Below are positions 8,642-18,506 of a stretch of DNA of 36,305 nt, one piece after another. The DNA comes from an uncultured Verrucomicrobiota bacterium (GTDB lineage: Bacteria > Verrucomicrobiota > Verrucomicrobiia > Opitutales > Opitutaceae). A model generated the notes under the pieces. The model worked only from the letters and a program-made list of their open reading frames with translations. It searched no databases and was not told the origin of the DNA. Numbering within the stretch: the first letter of the stretch is position 1; the number at the start of each line of letters is the position of its first letter. The DNA lies in NCBI GenBank assembly GCA_903856725.1, contig CAIOCT010000028.1, forward strand, positions 1-36,305, given 5' to 3'. Position numbers and translations under genes: made by a program.

Positions 8642-9322
8642 TCAGGCTGGGCGTGGTGGTGTTTGGTGGATCTGCGCCGACCATTTTTTATAAACGGGGG
8701 CTTCATGCTGAAAGGCATCGGGCGCGGCGGTCGCCGTGAAATAATCACCGTCGCCTAGCGCTGGGAAAATCTTGGCGAGATCGTAGCTGCAAGTGGCAGC
8801 GGGGTGCGGGGGGAGCGCCCAAGCGCGAAAATTTTCTGGCGTAAGCCATTCGCCTAACGGAAGGGCTGAGGCGGGTAGTCGTTGCAAGGGGGGCAGATTC
8901 CCCGTCGCGCTGATGGGCTGATAATGCCAGGTGTCACGGCGTGCATCGGCTATAACGCCAAAGCTGCGGCCGGGCATCTGTGCCCATGCGTAGCGCGCCG
9001 CGATCGCTAGGCTCTGGTAAGTATAAATGGGGTGGGGGGCGATTACTTGCCAGGTGCGTAACGCCATAGCGATGGTACGCGTGCCCAACATGGAGCCAGG
9101 TCCTGCGCAAAAAACAAAGGCGTGGATATCGCTCAAGGTACAACCGGACCGCTCCAATAGGCTTTCCGTCCCCATGAAAATAGCCGTGCCGGCTTCTTCG
9201 GGGGCTTGGTGCCACAGCGCAGGCGCGGTAGCACTGAGGATGCCCACCTGGGTGCAGGTGGAAGCCGCATCGAGGACGAGGAGGCGACCATGATCGCCCA
9301 AAAGCTGTGTAAGTGAAGGCAT
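8642..9322 (-). CDS. tsaB: tRNA threonylcarbamoyladenosine biosynthesis protein TsaB
   Basis: TsaB (YeaZ) is the ASKHA-fold scaffold that binds TsaD and TsaE for making t6A37 in tRNAs that read ANN codons. Reading from ATG 9322 the protein has 226 residues, close to the family's usual 230. The first strand LLVLDAASTCTQVGIL corresponds to the ATPase-like phosphate-1 region. The segment FCAGPGSMLGTRTIAMALR corresponds to the family hallmark GPGSFTGLR. The C-terminal half is poorly conserved, as usual. An in-frame ATG at 9400 would add 26 residues rich in Arg and His with no family counterpart; I think it is not used but cannot exclude it. The gene is divergent from tig and converges with ugd. 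Confidence 0.87.
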   Translation of the reverse strand: MPSLTQLLGDHGRLLVLDAASTCTQVGILSATAPALWHQAPEEAGTAIFMGTESLLERSGCTLSDIHAFVFCAGPGSMLGTRTIAMALRTWQVIAPHPIYTYQSLAIAARYAWAQMPGRSFGVIADARRDTWHYQPISATGNLPPLQRLPASALPLGEWLTPENFRAWALPPHPAATCSYDLAKIFPALGDGDYFTATAAPDAFQHEAPVYKKWSAQIHQTPPRPA

Positions 9323-9468
9323 TACGCGAAAGCTAGTTTGGGCGAGCCCGTGGAGATGTCGACGTTGGTTTCTCCATTTGAGCGATTTGGAATCTGGCAT
9401 TGACCGTGCGCGGAGGGGTGACCTAGCTTGGCCGGTTTACCGCTTCAAATCCTCCTATTTTAAACACC

Positions 9469-10791
9469 GTGAACGTTCAAATTACCGATATCAACGAGAC
9501 CCGCAAAGCGCTGACTGTCACCCTCGATAAGAGCGAGGTTGATGGTGAATATAACGCCGTCTTGGCCGATTTTACCCGGCAAGTGAGTCTCCCTGGGTTT
9601 CGTCCCGGCAAGGCGCCTGCAGCGATCGTCGCTAAACGCTTTGGCAAAGAAATGAAGGATGAATTCAAGCAAAAGGTCATCGGCAAAGCTTACCGCGATG
9701 GACTGGAGCAGTCTAAACTTGAGGTGCTATCGCTCGTCGATGTTGAGGAGGGTGTGATTGAGGCCGGCCTCTCCGCTGCCATCAAGTTGACCGTGGATAT
9801 TCGTCCTGAATTTGCACTGCCAGATTACAGCGGCCTGAAAACAGAGGTTCAGTCGACCGAGCCCACTGAAGCCGAGGTTGATACCGTCATTGAGAGCCTC
9901 CGGGCTGAACGGGCTGATTTTAAAGTAGCCGATCGGGCAGCCGCCAAGGGCGACTATGTGCGCTTTGGCTATGAGGGCACATTGGATGGGCAACCGCTAA
10001 CTACGCTCGTGGCTGATAAAACAATTTATGCGAGTGCCCCGCAAACTTGGGAGGAAGTCGAGGGAGCCAACGAAGGGTTGCTTCCCGGGATGTCGACCCA
10101 GATCGCTGGGCTAAAGGCGACGGACAAGAAAACCGTCACCATTAATTTCCCGGCTGAATTTGCCCCCGTACCCGCCCTTGCTGGGAAAGCGGTTGCGTAC
10201 GCTATTGAGGTACAGGAAGTCCGTGAGCGCGTGTTGCCCGCGATGGATGAGGCCTTTTTCAAGCAACATCAAGTGGATGATCTCCCTGGTTTAAAAACCC
10301 AGGTTACCACCAACTTGAAGATGCGCAAAGAGCAGGAAAATCGGGCCGCGCAACGCCGTCAGGTGACCGATGCGATTACCGCGCAGGCTAATTTCCCTGT
10401 GCCGGATAGCCTAATTGCATCCGAGCGCGATGGAGTGCTTCGTCAATTTATTGAAGAGAATATGCGCCGCGGCGTGCCGCAGGAGCAGTTTGAAAAAAAT
10501 AAACAGGAGCTCCATGACAGCGCTACCAAGGCCGCCGTCTCGCGGGTTAAGGTGCAGCTCATCCTCGCCAAAATCGCCGAGGCAGAGAAAATCAAAGTTG
10601 ATGAGAAGGATTTTAATAATTGGCTCATGCGCGAAGCGATGCGGGGTGGTCAACGACCGGATAAGCTCATGAAGGAGCTTGGTAAGGATCGGGAGCAACT
10701 GCGTGCGATTCAGCAGCAGATCATGTTCGACAAGGCCCTTGATTTTCTGGTCTCCAAGGCTAGCGTCACTACCGCAACCGCAAAAGCATGA
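9469..10791 (+). CDS. tig: Trigger factor
   Basis: A 440-residue ribosome-associated chaperone and peptidyl-prolyl isomerase that meets nascent chains at the exit tunnel. The N-terminal ribosome-binding domain carries GFRPGKAP at residues 43-50, the L23-docking signature. The FKBP-like isomerase domain lies around residues 150-245, beginning near [16 protein letters not shown]. The long helical C-terminal chaperone domain fills the rest. The start is GTG at 9469, without a Shine-Dalgarno; family alignment ([17 protein letters not shown]) supports it. Its stop overlaps the clpP start by 4 bp (ATGA), so tig, clpP and probably clpX, 55 bp further on, form one operon. This gene order is widespread in bacteria. 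Confidence 0.95.
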   Translation: MNVQITDINETRKALTVTLDKSEVDGEYNAVLADFTRQVSLPGFRPGKAPAAIVAKRFGKEMKDEFKQKVIGKAYRDGLEQSKLEVLSLVDVEEGVIEAGLSAAIKLTVDIRPEFALPDYSGLKTEVQSTEPTEAEVDTVIESLRAERADFKVADRAAAKGDYVRFGYEGTLDGQPLTTLVADKTIYASAPQTWEEVEGANEGLLPGMSTQIAGLKATDKKTVTINFPAEFAPVPALAGKAVAYAIEVQEVRERVLPAMDEAFFKQHQVDDLPGLKTQVTTNLKMRKEQENRAAQRRQVTDAITAQANFPVPDSLIASERDGVLRQFIEENMRRGVPQEQFEKNKQELHDSATKAAVSRVKVQLILAKIAEAEKIKVDEKDFNNWLMREAMRGGQRPDKLMKELGKDREQLRAIQQQIMFDKALDFLVSKASVTTATAKA

Positions 10792-11414
10792 GCTACTACG
10801 TTCCCATCGTTATTGAAAACACTGGCCGCGGTGAGTCGCGGATGGATATCTATTCCCGACTACTCAAGGACCGGATCGTTTTTATCGGCACGCCGATCGA
10901 TGACGATGTCGCCAATGTGGTAATTGCCCAATTTCTTTTCCTGCAAATGGAGGATCCGAAAAAGGACATTCATCTCTATATTAACTCACCTGGTGGCGTG
11001 GTCACGGGTGGGATGGCTATCTATGATACGATGAATTTTTTGCAGTGTGATATCGTCACCTACTGCATTGGCATGGCGGCGAGTATGAGCACTATTTTGC
11101 TCGCAGCCGGCACCAAGGGTAAACGCTTCGCTCTGCCGAATAGCCGCGTGATGATTCATCAACCCTCAGGTGGGGCGGGTGGTCAGGCCGCGGATATTGC
11201 GATTCAGGCCAAGGAAATTCTTCGTTGGCGGAAAACTCTCAATGAAACCATCGCCAAGCACACCGGCAAAACGGCCGACCAAGTGGGCATTGACTCCGAT
11301 CGGGATTATTATTTGAGCGCCGAAGAGGCTAAGACTTATGGCATTGTTGACCATGTGGTTGCGTCGACACGTGATGCTCAAAAAATTGCTCAAACGACGG
11401 CTGCCCAGCCCTGA
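10788..11414 (+). CDS. clpP: ATP-dependent Clp protease proteolytic subunit
   Basis: A 208-residue serine peptidase that assembles into a two-ring, 14-subunit chamber and degrades unfolded substrates delivered by ClpX or ClpA/C. The catalytic triad is visible: Ser99 in GMAASMS, His124 in [10 protein letters not shown] and Asp173 in [12 protein letters not shown]. The oxyanion-hole segment [16 protein letters not shown] is intact. The N-terminus ([17 protein letters not shown]) fits the usual ClpP pro-region and axial loops. The ATG overlaps the last codon of tig by 4 bp, so translation is probably coupled. Its partner clpX follows 55 bp downstream. Confidence 0.97.
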   Translation: MSYYVPIVIENTGRGESRMDIYSRLLKDRIVFIGTPIDDDVANVVIAQFLFLQMEDPKKDIHLYINSPGGVVTGGMAIYDTMNFLQCDIVTYCIGMAASMSTILLAAGTKGKRFALPNSRVMIHQPSGGAGGQAADIAIQAKEILRWRKTLNETIAKHTGKTADQVGIDSDRDYYLSAEEAKTYGIVDHVVASTRDAQKIAQTTAAQP

Positions 11415-11469
11415 TTTAGGACGGGAAAAGCCCTCGACTAACTCTGTTGGCGAGACGATATAACTGCTC

Positions 11470-12777
11470 ATGGCCAAATCATCGCGCGTCACCCTTTGCT
11501 CGTTCTGCGGAAAATCGCAGGCGGAAGTCCGCAAAATTATTGCGGGACCAGGGGTCTATATTTGCGACGCTTGCGTCAACGTCTGCAAGACGATCATCGA
11601 TCGCGAAGTTAAGGAAACGTCTGCGGCCGCCGCACCAGCTGAAGGTGCCCCCAAGCCCGCTTTCCGCCTCATTAAGCCGGCCGATATTAGGAAAGTTCTT
11701 GATGATCACGTGATCGGTCAGGAGCACGCGAAGAAAGTTCTCTCGGTCGCGGTCTATAATCATTATAAGCGTCTTAATTTTGATCCCGCTGCGCAACCCT
11801 TGCTGACGGCGGAATTCAGCGATGTGGAAGTCGAGAAGAGCAATATTCTGTTGGTGGGGCCAACCGGCTCCGGCAAAACGCTCCTCGCTCGTTCGCTGGC
11901 GCGCATCCTCGATGTTCCTTTTGCGATTTCTGATGCGACAACGCTGACCGAGGCTGGTTACGTCGGTGAGGATGTCGAAAATGTGGTGCTGCGTTTATTG
12001 CAGTCAGCCAATTACGACGTTAAGAAGGCGGAATGTGGCATTATCTATATCGACGAAATCGATAAGATTCGCCGCACCACCGAAAATGTCTCGATCACTC
12101 GCGACGTTTCAGGTGAGGGTGTGCAACAAGCTTTACTCAAGGTGCTAGAAGGCACGACCTGCAACGTTCCACCGCAAGGTGGTCGAAAGCATCCGAACCA
12201 AGAATATATTCAGGTTAACACTGCAAATATTCTCTTTATCTGCGGCGGTGCTTTTGTGGGGCTCGACGAGGTGATCAAGAAGCGCTTGGGGCAACGTTCC
12301 CTAGGTTTTCATATCAACTCCAAGGATCATGAGCTGACGCCCGACGAGATGATGCGGGGGGTTGCGCCAGAGGATTTGATTCGCTTCGGGATGATTCCTG
12401 AATTTATCGGCCGCTTGCCAGTCGTTTCAGTGCTCGATCAGTTGAAGATCGCCGATTTAGAAAAAGTTCTGCTCCTCACCAAAAATTCGATGGTGAAGCA
12501 GTACTCCAAGCTTTTTGCGATGGATGGTGTGCAGCTTAAGTTCACGCGGGATGCCCTGCGGGCGATCGCGCAGCGGGCCATCGAGCTTAAGACTGGCGCC
12601 CGCGCGCTACGAGCGATCTTAGAGAAGTTGATGTTAGACGTCATGTACGACCTGCCGCAACGCGATGATATTGCTGAAGTCATCATCGACCAAGCAGTCG
12701 TTGAAGGCCGCAAGAAGCCGCAGTTAGTAAAAGCGGTGCGGCCGACCGTCTCCTCGCGGGGTAAAGATGCGGCCTAA
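11470..12777 (+). CDS. clpX: ATP-dependent Clp protease ATP-binding subunit ClpX
   Basis: A 435-residue AAA+ unfoldase that recognises degrons, unfolds the protein and threads it into ClpP. The N-terminal zinc-binding domain has Cys10, 13, 32 and 35. Walker A is GPTGSGKT at residues 130-137 and Walker B IDEID is at about 194-198. Family loops are all present: the pore loop GYVGEDVE, the RKH loop in [10 protein letters not shown], and the ClpP-docking LGF loop in [11 protein letters not shown]. The sensor-2 region [11 protein letters not shown] is near the C-terminus. Length is typical. The start ATG 11470 has no Shine-Dalgarno. It is the last gene of the tig-clpP-clpX set and converges on the M42 peptidase gene. 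Confidence 0.97.
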   Translation: MAKSSRVTLCSFCGKSQAEVRKIIAGPGVYICDACVNVCKTIIDREVKETSAAAAPAEGAPKPAFRLIKPADIRKVLDDHVIGQEHAKKVLSVAVYNHYKRLNFDPAAQPLLTAEFSDVEVEKSNILLVGPTGSGKTLLARSLARILDVPFAISDATTLTEAGYVGEDVENVVLRLLQSANYDVKKAECGIIYIDEIDKIRRTTENVSITRDVSGEGVQQALLKVLEGTTCNVPPQGGRKHPNQEYIQVNTANILFICGGAFVGLDEVIKKRLGQRSLGFHINSKDHELTPDEMMRGVAPEDLIRFGMIPEFIGRLPVVSVLDQLKIADLEKVLLLTKNSMVKQYSKLFAMDGVQLKFTRDALRAIAQRAIELKTGARALRAILEKLMLDVMYDLPQRDDIAEVIIDQAVVEGRKKPQLVKAVRPTVSSRGKDAA

Positions 12778-12824
12778 GGTTGGCTTTAGTCACGTCGGGC
12801 TTTGCGTACGTACCTTCGGCCCTC

Positions 12825-12852
12825 GGGGCAATCGCGCATGGTGCTCTGCCCC
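12825..12852. other. Inverted repeat between convergent clpX and M42 peptidase genes
   Basis: Arms GGGGCA (12825-12830) and TGCCCC (12847-12852) enclose a possible inner stem of GCGC with GTGC. It lies in the 147-bp gap between two convergent genes, where a shared terminator would be expected. There is no clear T tract on either side, so a normal intrinsic terminator is not supported. Confidence 0.28.
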
Positions 12853-12924
12853 TAGCGGAGTGCTACTTAGCCCTCAGCGATAATTAATAGCTGGGCCAGG
12901 ATAGACCAAGCTCCGCGCAGACGA

Positions 12925-13992
12925 TTACCAATAAAAGCTTTCGTCCTTGCTGATCGATTTAGCAAAGGCGACGAAGAGCTTCACACAGTTTTCCACATCC
13001 GCGAGATCGACAACCTCACTGGGGGTATGCATGTAGCGGAGAGGGATTGAGACCAAGCCGCAGGCTACGCCGCCGCGGGCCATTTGGATCGCCCGAGCAT
13101 CGGTTCCGGTGGGACGCGGATCTGCGTCAAACTGGATCGTGATCTTAGCTTTTTTGGCGCAAGCCACGAGTCGCTCGTAAACTTTCGGATTAATATTAGG
13201 GCCACGGCAAATGATCGGACCGCCGCCGAGCTTGGTTTCCCCGTGTTTGCGAGGATCGCAATCTGGGTGATCGGTAGCATGGCCCACGTCGACGGCGAGA
13301 GCGATTTGCGGATCGACCGCAAAGGCGGAAGTTTGGGCACCCCGTACGCCAATTTCTTCTTGGGTGGTTGCGACCGATACAATCTTAGCGTTTAGTTTTA
13401 CTTTTTCGCGAGCCAGTCGGATCAGGGCTTCGCCCACGATATAGGCGCCGACTTTGTTGTCGAAAGCCCGCGCGGTGCCGATGCTACCATTGATGAGTTC
13501 GAATTCGTGGTCGTAAGTGGCGACATCGCCAATGGCGACACGCCGGATAGCCTCGGCCTTAGAGCGTGCTCCGATATCAATCCAGATTTCGTGGATCTCC
13601 GGGACTTTTTTCCGATCAGCCTCTTCCATTAAATGGATGGCGCGTTTGCCCGTCACGCCCTTCACCGAACCAGCGGCAGTTTGAATGATGACGCGTCGTC
13701 CCGAGATGATGCTCTTGTCATGACCACCAATGGTGTCGAAGTAGAGATAACCATCCTTGTTGATGTAGGTGATAATCAGCCCCAGTTCATCCATGTGACC
13801 GGAGAACATCAGGGTAGGGCCACCTGTTTTATTGAGGGTAGCCAAGCGGCAGCCGAGCGCGTCATTGGCATAGGTGTCGGCGTGTGGTTTGACGTACTTG
13901 TCGTAAACCGCTTGAGCCTGAGCTTCCGCGCCAGAAGGCGATTTAGCTTTCAATAATTCAACGAGAAATTCTGGGGCTTGGTAAGCTTGCAT
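12925..13992 (-). CDS. M42 family metallo-aminopeptidase
   Basis: A 355-residue dinuclear-metal aminopeptidase of the M42 family (glutamyl/deblocking aminopeptidase, TET-like, also annotated as endoglucanase M or FrvX). It is predicted to trim short peptides in the cytoplasm. The metal ligands and catalytic residues can be read: His66 and Asp68 in GHMDELG, bridging Asp178 in AFDNKVG, Glu212-Glu213 in TTQEEIGVRGA, Asp235 in AVDVGHATD and His322 in MHTPSEVV. Length is typical. The ATG at 13992 fits the family's N-terminal helix. It converges with clpX and is followed upstream by a 184-bp gap, so it is probably a single-gene unit. The old glucanase annotation is unlikely to be right. Confidence 0.92.
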   Translation of the reverse strand: MQAYQAPEFLVELLKAKSPSGAEAQAQAVYDKYVKPHADTYANDALGCRLATLNKTGGPTLMFSGHMDELGLIITYINKDGYLYFDTIGGHDKSIISGRRVIIQTAAGSVKGVTGKRAIHLMEEADRKKVPEIHEIWIDIGARSKAEAIRRVAIGDVATYDHEFELINGSIGTARAFDNKVGAYIVGEALIRLAREKVKLNAKIVSVATTQEEIGVRGAQTSAFAVDPQIALAVDVGHATDHPDCDPRKHGETKLGGGPIICRGPNINPKVYERLVACAKKAKITIQFDADPRPTGTDARAIQMARGGVACGLVSIPLRYMHTPSEVVDLADVENCVKLFVAFAKSISKDESFYW

Positions 13993-14027
13993 GGGTGATT
14001 TGGTATCTGGATGAATTTACCGTGTAA

Positions 14028-14050
14028 AACGAATAGCAACGCGGTTCGTT
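14028..14050. promoter_or_regulatory. Inverted repeat upstream of the M42 peptidase gene
   Basis: AACGAA at 14028-14033 and TTCGTT at 14045-14050 form a 6-bp inverted repeat with an 11-base spacer, starting 36 bp before the peptidase start codon. A dyad at this position could be an operator, but six-base arms also occur by chance. The rest of the 184-bp gap (13993-14176) shows no open frame and no clear terminator. Confidence 0.18.
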
Positions 14051-14176
14051 ATGCTGGGTGAGTAGGGATCTGTAGGCGAAAAAAGCGTGCGAGCGGGGCC
14101 GGTCAAGCAGGGGTAAAGCGGTGAGTACGAACGCAAGATCCGGCTGGGGTTTTAATAAATATGGAGCGAACCATGA

Positions 14177-15562
14177 TCACCGGGCCATCTGCTCGGCGAT
14201 TTCCTCGAGGGGGTAGGTAATGATTTCGGCGAGGGTCGGATGGTACCACGGGGCGCGGAGCATGTCGTGAACGGTCGCTCGCATGGCGAGCGGAGTAGCG
14301 AAGCAGTGAATCAGTTCGCCGGCGTCTTTGCCGACAATTTCAGCGCCGAGGATCCGACCGCGCTTGGGCTCGGCTAGTACCTTCACATAGCCATAATTGG
14401 CCTCCATGAGAATAGATTTGCCGTGGTCGTTGAAGGGGTAGGTCGCGCTGAGATATTTCACGTTACGCTTTTTCAGATCGCGCTCCAGCACGCCAATGGT
14501 GGCCAATTGGGGATCGGTAAAGACCACGCTGAGTAGCAGGGAGAAATCAACAGGCTGCAGGCCTTTAACTTGAGCAGCGTGGCGCGCGGCTAATTCGGCT
14601 TGCGCGATCGCAATGTGCACAATTTCCGCCGGCCCTGAGCAATCGCCAGCCGCATAAATATGCGCCGCACTGCTTTGCTGCCAGCGATTGATAATAACTT
14701 GGCCATTCGCGAGAGTTTTTACGCCAGCGGCTGCGAGGCCCAGGCTGGCCGTGTTGGGTTCACGCCCGAGAGCATTAAAGCAATAATCAGCGCGGGTGGT
14801 TATTTTTTTGCCGGCCTGTAGGAAAGAGACGATGAAGCCGCGTTTATCTTGGCGCACGAGCTGCAACTGCGTGTCAGTGAAAAGTCGGATGCCTTCATCA
14901 ACTAAAGCTTGGGCCACAACCTGAGCCGACTCCGCTGAGCAGTCGCGCAAAATATGAGAGCTTCTTTGAATCATCGTGACCTTACTCCCGATGCGGCTCA
15001 AAAATTGGGCTAACTCGCAAGCGACGATGCCGCCGCCTAGCACGACGACGCTTTGCGGTACAAAATTAAGATCTAGAACTTCGTCGCTGCTCCAGCACTT
15101 GATCTCTGCTAATCCTGGGACCGCGGGTACACTGATTTTCGAGCCGGTGCCGAGCAGGAATTTATGCCCGCGCAATTGCCGGCCATCAGCTAATTGCAGA
15201 GTGTGGGGATCAATAAAAGTGGCGGTAGTCTGGTAGAGATCATATTTGCCTGATTTTAAGGCCTGCTGGCGGTAGTCGGCAAATTCACCGATGATTTTAA
15301 CTTTCCGCGCATGAACCGCTTTCATATCAGCGTGCGCACCGCTGATTTTAAGGCCAAAGCGTTTTGCGTGCTGCGCCTGGTGGAGCACTTCCGCGGCGTA
15401 GATAAGAGTTTTAGAGGGCATGCAGCCCCGCAAAATACAGAGACCGCCCAGTTGTCGGGCGCCATCGATAATGGCTACTTTAAGGCCGAGCCCTGTCGCC
15501 ACGCGGGCGGCATTAAATCCCGCGCTGCCACCACCAATGCAGATAAAATCGTAAGTTTTCAA
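14177..15562 (-). CDS. FAD-dependent pyridine nucleotide-disulfide oxidoreductase (dihydrolipoamide dehydrogenase-like)
   Basis: A 461-residue class I flavoprotein disulfide reductase. The FAD-binding GGGSAG is at residues 10-15. The redox cysteines are Cys42 and Cys47 in GGLCILRGCMPSK, a CxxxxC pair, though the loop differs from the GGTCLNVGC usual in Lpd. The NAD(P) fold has VVLGGGIVACELAQFLSR near residue 175, and the second FAD motif IYAAGDCSG lies near residue 305. The C-terminal catalytic dyad is His441-Glu446 in HPTLAE. It could be a dihydrolipoamide dehydrogenase or a related reductase with an unknown disulfide or quinone substrate; no E1 or E2 genes are nearby. The start is TTG at 15562. 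It lies 89 bp downstream of the sugar transferase gene, so it may ride on the polysaccharide transcript without sharing its function. Confidence 0.85.
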   Translation of the reverse strand: MKTYDFICIGGGSAGFNAARVATGLGLKVAIIDGARQLGGLCILRGCMPSKTLIYAAEVLHQAQHAKRFGLKISGAHADMKAVHARKVKIIGEFADYRQQALKSGKYDLYQTTATFIDPHTLQLADGRQLRGHKFLLGTGSKISVPAVPGLAEIKCWSSDEVLDLNFVPQSVVVLGGGIVACELAQFLSRIGSKVTMIQRSSHILRDCSAESAQVVAQALVDEGIRLFTDTQLQLVRQDKRGFIVSFLQAGKKITTRADYCFNALGREPNTASLGLAAAGVKTLANGQVIINRWQQSSAAHIYAAGDCSGPAEIVHIAIAQAELAARHAAQVKGLQPVDFSLLLSVVFTDPQLATIGVLERDLKKRNVKYLSATYPFNDHGKSILMEANYGYVKVLAEPKRGRILGAEIVGKDAGELIHCFATPLAMRATVHDMLRAPWYHPTLAEIITYPLEEIAEQMAR

Positions 15563-15651
15563 TCAGAGGAACGTGGCGCAGCGAAAGCCGCTACGCAACG
15601 TTTGGACAAGATACTGATTATGGGCCCCCGCGCAATCCGGAGATTTATCGC

Positions 15652-17025
15652 TTAACGGCCTTTGCCGAAAAGCATAAGATGGATTGTTTTCAGAATGATT
15701 GAGGCATCGAGTACGAAAGAAAAATATCGAATATAGTAGAGATCATATTCTAATTTTCGGAGTGTATCTTCGATATTTTCACCGTAATTGTAGCTCACTT
15801 GAGCCCACCCCGTAATGCCGGGTTTCACGAGGTGACGAAAATGATAGCAGGGGATTTGCTGTTCATAGTTATTAACGAGGCGCACCCACTCAGCGCGTGG
15901 TCCAATGAGGCTCATATCACCTCGGAGGACATTCCACAGCTGCGGTACCTCATCGAGCCGAGTATTGCGGAGGAAGCGTCCGACACGGGTGATGCGTTGA
16001 TCAGCCACCCGAGTATAAGCATCGCCGCCAGGGCTGACGCGCATCGTTCGTAATTTAACAATATCAAACAATAGACGGTTTTTGCCTACTCGTGTTTGGC
16101 GGAAAAAGAGAGGGCCGCGATCTTCGAGCCAGATAGCCGCGGCGGCGAAGGGTAGCAGGGGGAGCGTCAGCGCGAGTCCCAGGCTTGCGAGACTGAGATC
16201 GCTCAAGCGCTTCAGTCGCTCAAAGACCGGTTCGCGCGCGATGCGAAAGCCTTCTTGGAAAAGCCACGTTTGATTGAGTCGGTAGAGAGGAATTTTTCGC
16301 CAATAAACCTCATGAAATAATTCTAGGGTGTACGTGGGGACTCCCGAAAAATGCAGCTCCATTAATTTTTGCGCTACCGCGGGGGGGAGCTCTTGATTTG
16401 ATTCGCGCAAAATAATCGCATCGAGACTGTCCGCGTATTCGGCGAGATAGTGTACAACATTGCCAAAGGGAGGGGTGGAAGGATCGGTGGGTCCATTGGC
16501 GACACCTTCGGCGAAAGTTTCATGGGTGGCGTAGAGGACAGACTGAGTCATGCCGGTTTTGCGGCATTCTTGCTTGAAGGCGATGCAGCTCTCCGGGCTC
16601 CCTAAAAACATGAAATAGCGCTGTTGGGCTTCCGCGAGCTGGCGCTGGTAGAAATAGCGCCGGTAACTCAAAGTCAGTGGAATCAATAAGAGTGAGGCTT
16701 CGGTGATTACGAGCCGACTGCCTTGCAGCGGGAAGCCTGCAATGAAAAATCCGTAGGTGAGCAGCAGCGTCAGCAGGAACACGACTATCAGGGCGATGGC
16801 GTGCTGACTGGTGTAGGTAACCGACATCGTATCGGTACGCGTATTATACCCGTCGATCAGGTAAATCGCGAGGCCCTGCATCATGATAGGCAAAAAGAGG
16901 GGTGCGAGCAGGGGGTCTTGGGAATCGGTCACCCCGCGCAGCCAAGCAAATAAATTGAAGGCAATAACGACTGCGAGGGCGTCCAAGAGAATCAAGGCGA
17001 GGGTGATTGTTCTCCCTTGTTTCAT
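15652..17025 (-). CDS. Polyprenyl phosphate glycosylphosphotransferase (WcaJ-like initiating sugar transferase)
   Basis: A 457-residue membrane enzyme predicted to start exopolysaccharide or O-antigen repeat synthesis by moving a sugar-1-phosphate from a UDP-sugar to undecaprenyl phosphate. Four N-terminal membrane segments lie at about residues 8-28, 41-58, 75-96 and 107-121, followed by a soluble region. The C-terminal bacterial sugar transferase domain (about 260-457) contains [43 protein letters not shown] with the PRAEW motif, and KPGITGWAQ. This is the long, WcaJ/PssY-type architecture. The donor sugar cannot be read. The ATG at 17025 has a candidate promoter 34 bp upstream, so it may be transcribed separately from the rest of the locus, whose next gene lies 192 bp away. 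Confidence 0.93.
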   Translation of the reverse strand: MKQGRTITLALILLDALAVVIAFNLFAWLRGVTDSQDPLLAPLFLPIMMQGLAIYLIDGYNTRTDTMSVTYTSQHAIALIVVFLLTLLLTYGFFIAGFPLQGSRLVITEASLLLIPLTLSYRRYFYQRQLAEAQQRYFMFLGSPESCIAFKQECRKTGMTQSVLYATHETFAEGVANGPTDPSTPPFGNVVHYLAEYADSLDAIILRESNQELPPAVAQKLMELHFSGVPTYTLELFHEVYWRKIPLYRLNQTWLFQEGFRIAREPVFERLKRLSDLSLASLGLALTLPLLPFAAAAIWLEDRGPLFFRQTRVGKNRLLFDIVKLRTMRVSPGGDAYTRVADQRITRVGRFLRNTRLDEVPQLWNVLRGDMSLIGPRAEWVRLVNNYEQQIPCYHFRHLVKPGITGWAQVSYNYGENIEDTLRKLEYDLYYIRYFSFVLDASIILKTIHLMLFGKGR

Positions 17026-17058
17026 TGGAAATTACTTGGGTGCTGGCAGTGCACCGCG

Positions 17059-17087
17059 AATATAAAATTGAGGATAAATAGCTTCAC
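17059..17087 (-). promoter_or_regulatory. Candidate sigma-70 promoter of the WcaJ-like gene
   Basis: On the minus strand GTGAAG (17087-17082) and TATATT (17064-17059) are exactly 17 bp apart, ending 33 bp before the ATG at 17025. The -10 matches at five of six positions and the -35 at three. It lies in a 192-bp gap that interrupts an otherwise tightly packed minus-strand series. Confidence 0.38.
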
Positions 17088-17217
17088 GGGAGTTAACTGA
17101 GATCGGCACAGATCGGTTAAATGAGAGAGAAATGCCCCAAAAACCGTGCAGGTATGCGGGGTCGAGCCTCTTCGGCCTGCCGTTTATTGATTCCCTCCGT
17201 CGGATGAACGACCTGAC

Positions 17218-18417
17218 TTAGCTTTTAACCGTCGCCGCCACTCTGTGCAGAATGTCTACCCAGCGCTCAACGGCGTGGGTCAGAGTAAAATGTTTGGTAT
17301 AGGCTGCACGGGCATTTAGTCCCAGTTGATGTCGGTGCGGTCGGTCGAGCTGCCACTGGGTAATGATCTCAGTCAGAGACTCATCGTCACCTGGCTGCAC
17401 GGTTCGGCCGCATTCCTCAGTGGTGAGTAGCTGAGTGATTTCGCCCTGTGGTGGTCCTACGAATAACACCGGCCGGCCGGCTGCGAGGGTTCCTGCTAAT
17501 TTACTGGGATAAACTAAATTGGCGAATACTGGGTTAAGCGTGACCAATTGGATATCAGCTGCGGCTAAGGCGACGGCGAGATTTTCTCGTGATACTGGCG
17601 GGAGGAAATTAATATTTTGTAACTGGCGGGAGGCTACCGCGGAGCGCAGTTCATCAAAACGCGCCCCAGCCCCAATAAATAGAAAAGCAATTGCTCGTTG
17701 ATTTTTGAGCCGTTCGGCCGCTGCAAGGATCGTCTTAAATTCATGGACGCGCCCGAGATTGCCAGAGTAGGCGATGATGCATTTGTCCGCGAGGCCCCAA
17801 TTTTCTCGGTATGCGGCGATCGCCTCAGGCAGAGCGGGGAGCTGTAATTCGCGTGGTGCCCAATTAGGTATAATAGCCACTGCGGAGGCAGGAGCTCTGC
17901 ATCCGACCGTAGCAGCCATACTTGCACTCAGGGTAACGCAGCCATGGGCGGTCTGCCAGGCCACATCACGACGGCTGCGCCAAGGCCAGAGTAGCAGGGC
18001 CGTTAGACGACCTAGATGAGCGGTTACTATTTCGGGATAAATATCCTGAATCCAGTGGATCACGCGTGCGCCCCGGCTGAGCGCAATATCGGTCAAGTGA
18101 GCCCCCAGCAGAGGAGGATCGGTCATGAGCACGACGATATCGTCAGGACCTGCGAGTGTCGTGAGTTGCTGCTTGGCGCAACAGCGGAAGGCGTCGTAAC
18201 GACGAGCGCGTGAGAGAAGGCTGCTGGGCTGGTCATCTGACCCCGCGCGATGAATCATTACCCCCTGATGGAGACCTGATTCTTTACCTGCACAAATGAT
18301 GTGCACCGGCCAACCGCGCGCGGATAAATTTTCGGCTAGATCAGTCAGGAGCTGGGCAGTAGCAGCGGTGGATGGCCAGTAGACGCGATTGACAAAGATG
18401 AGACGGGGCAGGGTCAA
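17218..18417 (-). CDS. Glycosyltransferase family 4 (WcaI/WbuB-like)
   Basis: A 399-residue GT-B enzyme, predicted to add a sugar from a nucleotide donor to the lipid-linked oligosaccharide on the cytoplasmic side. The N-terminus (RLIFVNRVYWPSTAATAQLL) and HWIQDIYPEI near residue 125 resemble the WcaI/WbuB group. The C-terminal domain has the nucleotide-sugar segment IIAYSGNLGRVHEF and the VYPSKLAGTLAAGRPVLF region, where the E-x7-E motif of simple GT4 enzymes is replaced by YPSKL-type residues, as is usual in this group. The start appears to be TTG at 18417; no ATG fits. An 89-bp gap separates it from the GT2 gene upstream. The donor and acceptor are unknown. Confidence 0.85.
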   Translation of the reverse strand: MTLPRLIFVNRVYWPSTAATAQLLTDLAENLSARGWPVHIICAGKESGLHQGVMIHRAGSDDQPSSLLSRARRYDAFRCCAKQQLTTLAGPDDIVVLMTDPPLLGAHLTDIALSRGARVIHWIQDIYPEIVTAHLGRLTALLLWPWRSRRDVAWQTAHGCVTLSASMAATVGCRAPASAVAIIPNWAPRELQLPALPEAIAAYRENWGLADKCIIAYSGNLGRVHEFKTILAAAERLKNQRAIAFLFIGAGARFDELRSAVASRQLQNINFLPPVSRENLAVALAAADIQLVTLNPVFANLVYPSKLAGTLAAGRPVLFVGPPQGEITQLLTTEECGRTVQPGDDESLTEIITQWQLDRPHRHQLGLNARAAYTKHFTLTHAVERWVDILHRVAATVKS

Positions 18418-18506
18418 GAAAGTGAGTGAGGAGTAACTGCAAGACTACGGCACGAACGAAAAAAAATTGAGTTTTTCCGGCCCTTTTGAGGGGTGGGGCA
18501 GGGCAT

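Noticed and set aside
14080-14176. T tract and GC-rich stretch downstream of the flavin oxidoreductase gene (minus strand) as a terminator
   Set aside because: The GC-rich part before the T run is not self-complementary.
18457-18504. Possible terminator after the WaaE-like gene (minus strand)
   Set aside because: The stem is only four or five pairs and the T-rich run is about 17 bases further downstream, so it does not make a proper intrinsic terminator.
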